Shown piece after piece: positions 59,930-60,623 of a stretch of 60,623 bases of DNA. Below the pieces are notes generated by a model. It was not told the origin of the DNA. It saw only the letters and a list, made by a program, of their open reading frames with translations, and made no database searches. The position numbers were made by a program, and so were the translations under genes. Numbering within the stretch: the stretch's first letter is position 1; each line of letters opens with the position of its first letter. Location: positions 1-60,623 of the forward strand of contig CALUCE010000013.1 of assembly GCA_943914475.1 (NCBI GenBank), read 5' to 3'. The stretch is from an uncultured Anaerococcus sp. GTDB lineage: Bacteria; Bacillota; Clostridia; Tissierellales; Peptoniphilaceae.

Positions 59930-60073
59930 GAGTGAATTGTATTTTAATATATTTAAAGTTGAACTTTGTAGAATAAAAATAAGACTAGAAAACTTTCTAG
60001 ACTTATATGTAAATGTTCGGTTTTAAATTGTCCTATTTAGTGTAGCCTATCTATACCTTATAAATTCAATGTA

Positions 60074-60097
60074 CAAAAAAAGACCCTTACGGATCCT
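60074..60097 (-). terminator. second rRNA-operon-type terminator
   Basis: AGGATCC/GGGTCTT with two wobble pairs, GTAA loop and seven T on the minus strand. It follows the 5S-like tail fragment exactly as the real terminator follows the real 5S. Confidence 0.65.
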
Positions 60098-60102
60098 TTA
60101 GT

Positions 60103-60121
60103 TTATTTGACAACTTCCTGG
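60103..60121 (-). pseudogene. fragment of a 5S rRNA 3' end
   Basis: 17 of 19 bases match the 3' end of the intact 5S gene (60310-60328), and the match continues loosely into a terminator. The body of the gene is missing; a hairpin replaces it. Confidence 0.6.
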
Positions 60122-60149
60122 TAAACATCCTCTTGTTAGGATGTTTACC
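60120..60149. repeat. perfect 12-base inverted repeat
   Basis: GGTAAACATCCT/AGGATGTTTACC with a six-base loop, directly joined to the 5S-tail fragment. No T-run follows, so it is not an ordinary terminator; it may be a processing stem or the scar of a recombination event. Confidence 0.7.
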
Positions 60150-60280
60150 CCGGAAATTCCGAACCAAATATTTCTCACAGTATGTAACAACCTTTATATA
60201 ATTTTTAGACAATGATTACCCACGTTGAATTTCCGTGCGACCTGGACCGGGAGACGATCTTAAGTAATAAATATGTAAAT

Positions 60281-60304
60281 AAAAAAGACTAGCAAATGCT
60301 AGCC
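60281..60304 (-). terminator. terminator of the rRNA operon
   Basis: CTAGC/GCTAG plus two outer pairs, with an ATTT loop and TTTTTTATTT on the minus strand, just after the 5S 3' end. Confidence 0.85.
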
Positions 60305-60312
60305 TTAAATTA

Positions 60313-60428
60313 TTTGGCAACTTCCTAGTCTCCCGGGAGGTTTCCCTCCGAGTACCATCGGCGTAATGAAGCTTAACTTCTGTGTTCGGTATGGGAACAG
60401 GTGTATCCTTCATGCTATCGTCACCATA
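60313..60428 (-). rRNA. rrf: 5S ribosomal RNA
   Basis: Minus-strand sequence has the 5S core: GGTGACGATAGC at the 5' end, CACCTGTTCCCATACCGAAC and GAAGTTAAGC in the middle, GATGGTACT and AGGAAGTTGCCA at the 3' end. The ends pair (TGGTGAC with GTTGCCA) as helix I. Exact ends are uncertain by a few bases. It is the last gene of an rRNA operon that runs in from the right. Confidence 0.95.
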
Positions 60429-60623
60429 TCTTATATTAAACTTAACAACTATGCTCCCCATATATCTGCGATCTTATCTTAGTAGCGTCCTATCTACTCT
60501 TGCTTCGCAAGTTGTATCTAGGATTCAAAATGTGAAACATTTTGAACTCATGATGGTGAGCTTAATAGCAAATCATATTTCCAGTCAAGATATAAAGTTT
60601 AGTATCCTTTAGCTTAATACATT
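60429..60623 (-). other. 23S-5S spacer (partial)
   Basis: No 23S 3' end is recognisable, so the spacer is at least 195 bases. It is structured: TTCAAAATG/CATTTTGAA with a five-base loop (60522-60544), and CTTGC/GCAAG (about 60499-60511). These may be RNase III-type processing stems. No tRNA gene was recognised. Confidence 0.6.

Larger units (their letters stand above)
59878..60312. other. gap between DUF2089 promoter and 5S rRNA
   Basis: From left to right: the DUF2089 promoter (59901-59929), about 130 AT-rich bases, a terminator hairpin with a 5S-like tail (60074-60121), a perfect 12-base inverted repeat, about 130 bases of unexplained more GC-rich sequence, and the 5S terminator (60281-60304). 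No gene was seen. Confidence 0.6.

Noticed and set aside
60216..60461. 81-residue open frame on the minus strand
   Set aside because: It is a translation of the 5S rRNA and its flanks.
60429..60623. 3' end of 23S rRNA
   Set aside because: None of the conserved terminal 23S sequence is visible; only structured spacer is present.

Overview
The window looks like a chromosomal stretch from a low-GC, anaerobic Gram-positive coccus, most likely Peptoniphilaceae (Anaerococcus- or Peptoniphilus-like). The evidence is AT-rich DNA, strong Shine-Dalgarno sites, Gram-positive-only PolC, and Bacillota-type housekeeping gene orders with clostridial losses and insertions. The genus is an inference. No phage, insertion sequence or CRISPR array was seen.

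Layout. 1-956 is gene-free and AT-rich. 957-4640 holds a frameshifted alpha/beta-hydrolase (DUF2974) gene, yvcK, a gene-free block with a degenerate hairpin-repeat cluster, and a cytidylate-kinase-like gene. 4641-13621 (minus) is the block rqcP-divIC-tilS-hpt-ftsH-(membrane protein)-coaX-dusB-greA-lysS, close to the Bacillus order; LysRS carries an extra tRNA-binding domain. dinB (plus) faces recA. 14855-28634 (minus) is the translation/RNA block rimP-nusA-rnpM-infB-rbfA-nrnA-truB-ribF, then rpsO-pnp, ftsK, pgsA and recA. A MoxR-type ATPase/VWA pair (plus) separates this block from uppS-cdsA-rseP-ispG-polC (minus), where dxr is absent.

39532-47329 (plus) is accessory: a cysteine-bearing Crp/Fnr regulator with a CRP-type operator in its upstream region, a small metal chaperone, a frameshifted membrane protein, an RluD-type pseudouridine synthase, YifB/ComM, an RmlD-like reductase with a dicarboxylate/amino-acid symporter, and an orphan GspE/PilB ATPase. 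47387-59877 (minus) holds a CPG-type heavy-metal P-type ATPase with a small histidine-bearing partner, a cysteine desulfurase-MnmA thiolation pair, small conserved genes, the DUF969-DUF979-pyroglutamyl-peptidase operon, and a five-gene ABC-export operon with two membrane-anchored extracellular proteins, next to a DUF2089 regulator. The window ends in a 5S rRNA gene (minus), a duplicated and decayed 5S 3' tail, and part of the spacer towards a 23S gene outside the window.

Points most worth a second look: the hairpin repeat cluster at 3338-3816; three interrupted genes, two of them at seven-base T/A runs; the Crp/Fnr operator and metal module; the hairpin terminator in the nusA operon leader; the CPG P-type ATPase; and the ABC operon whose first protein loses its membrane anchor through a one-base slip.
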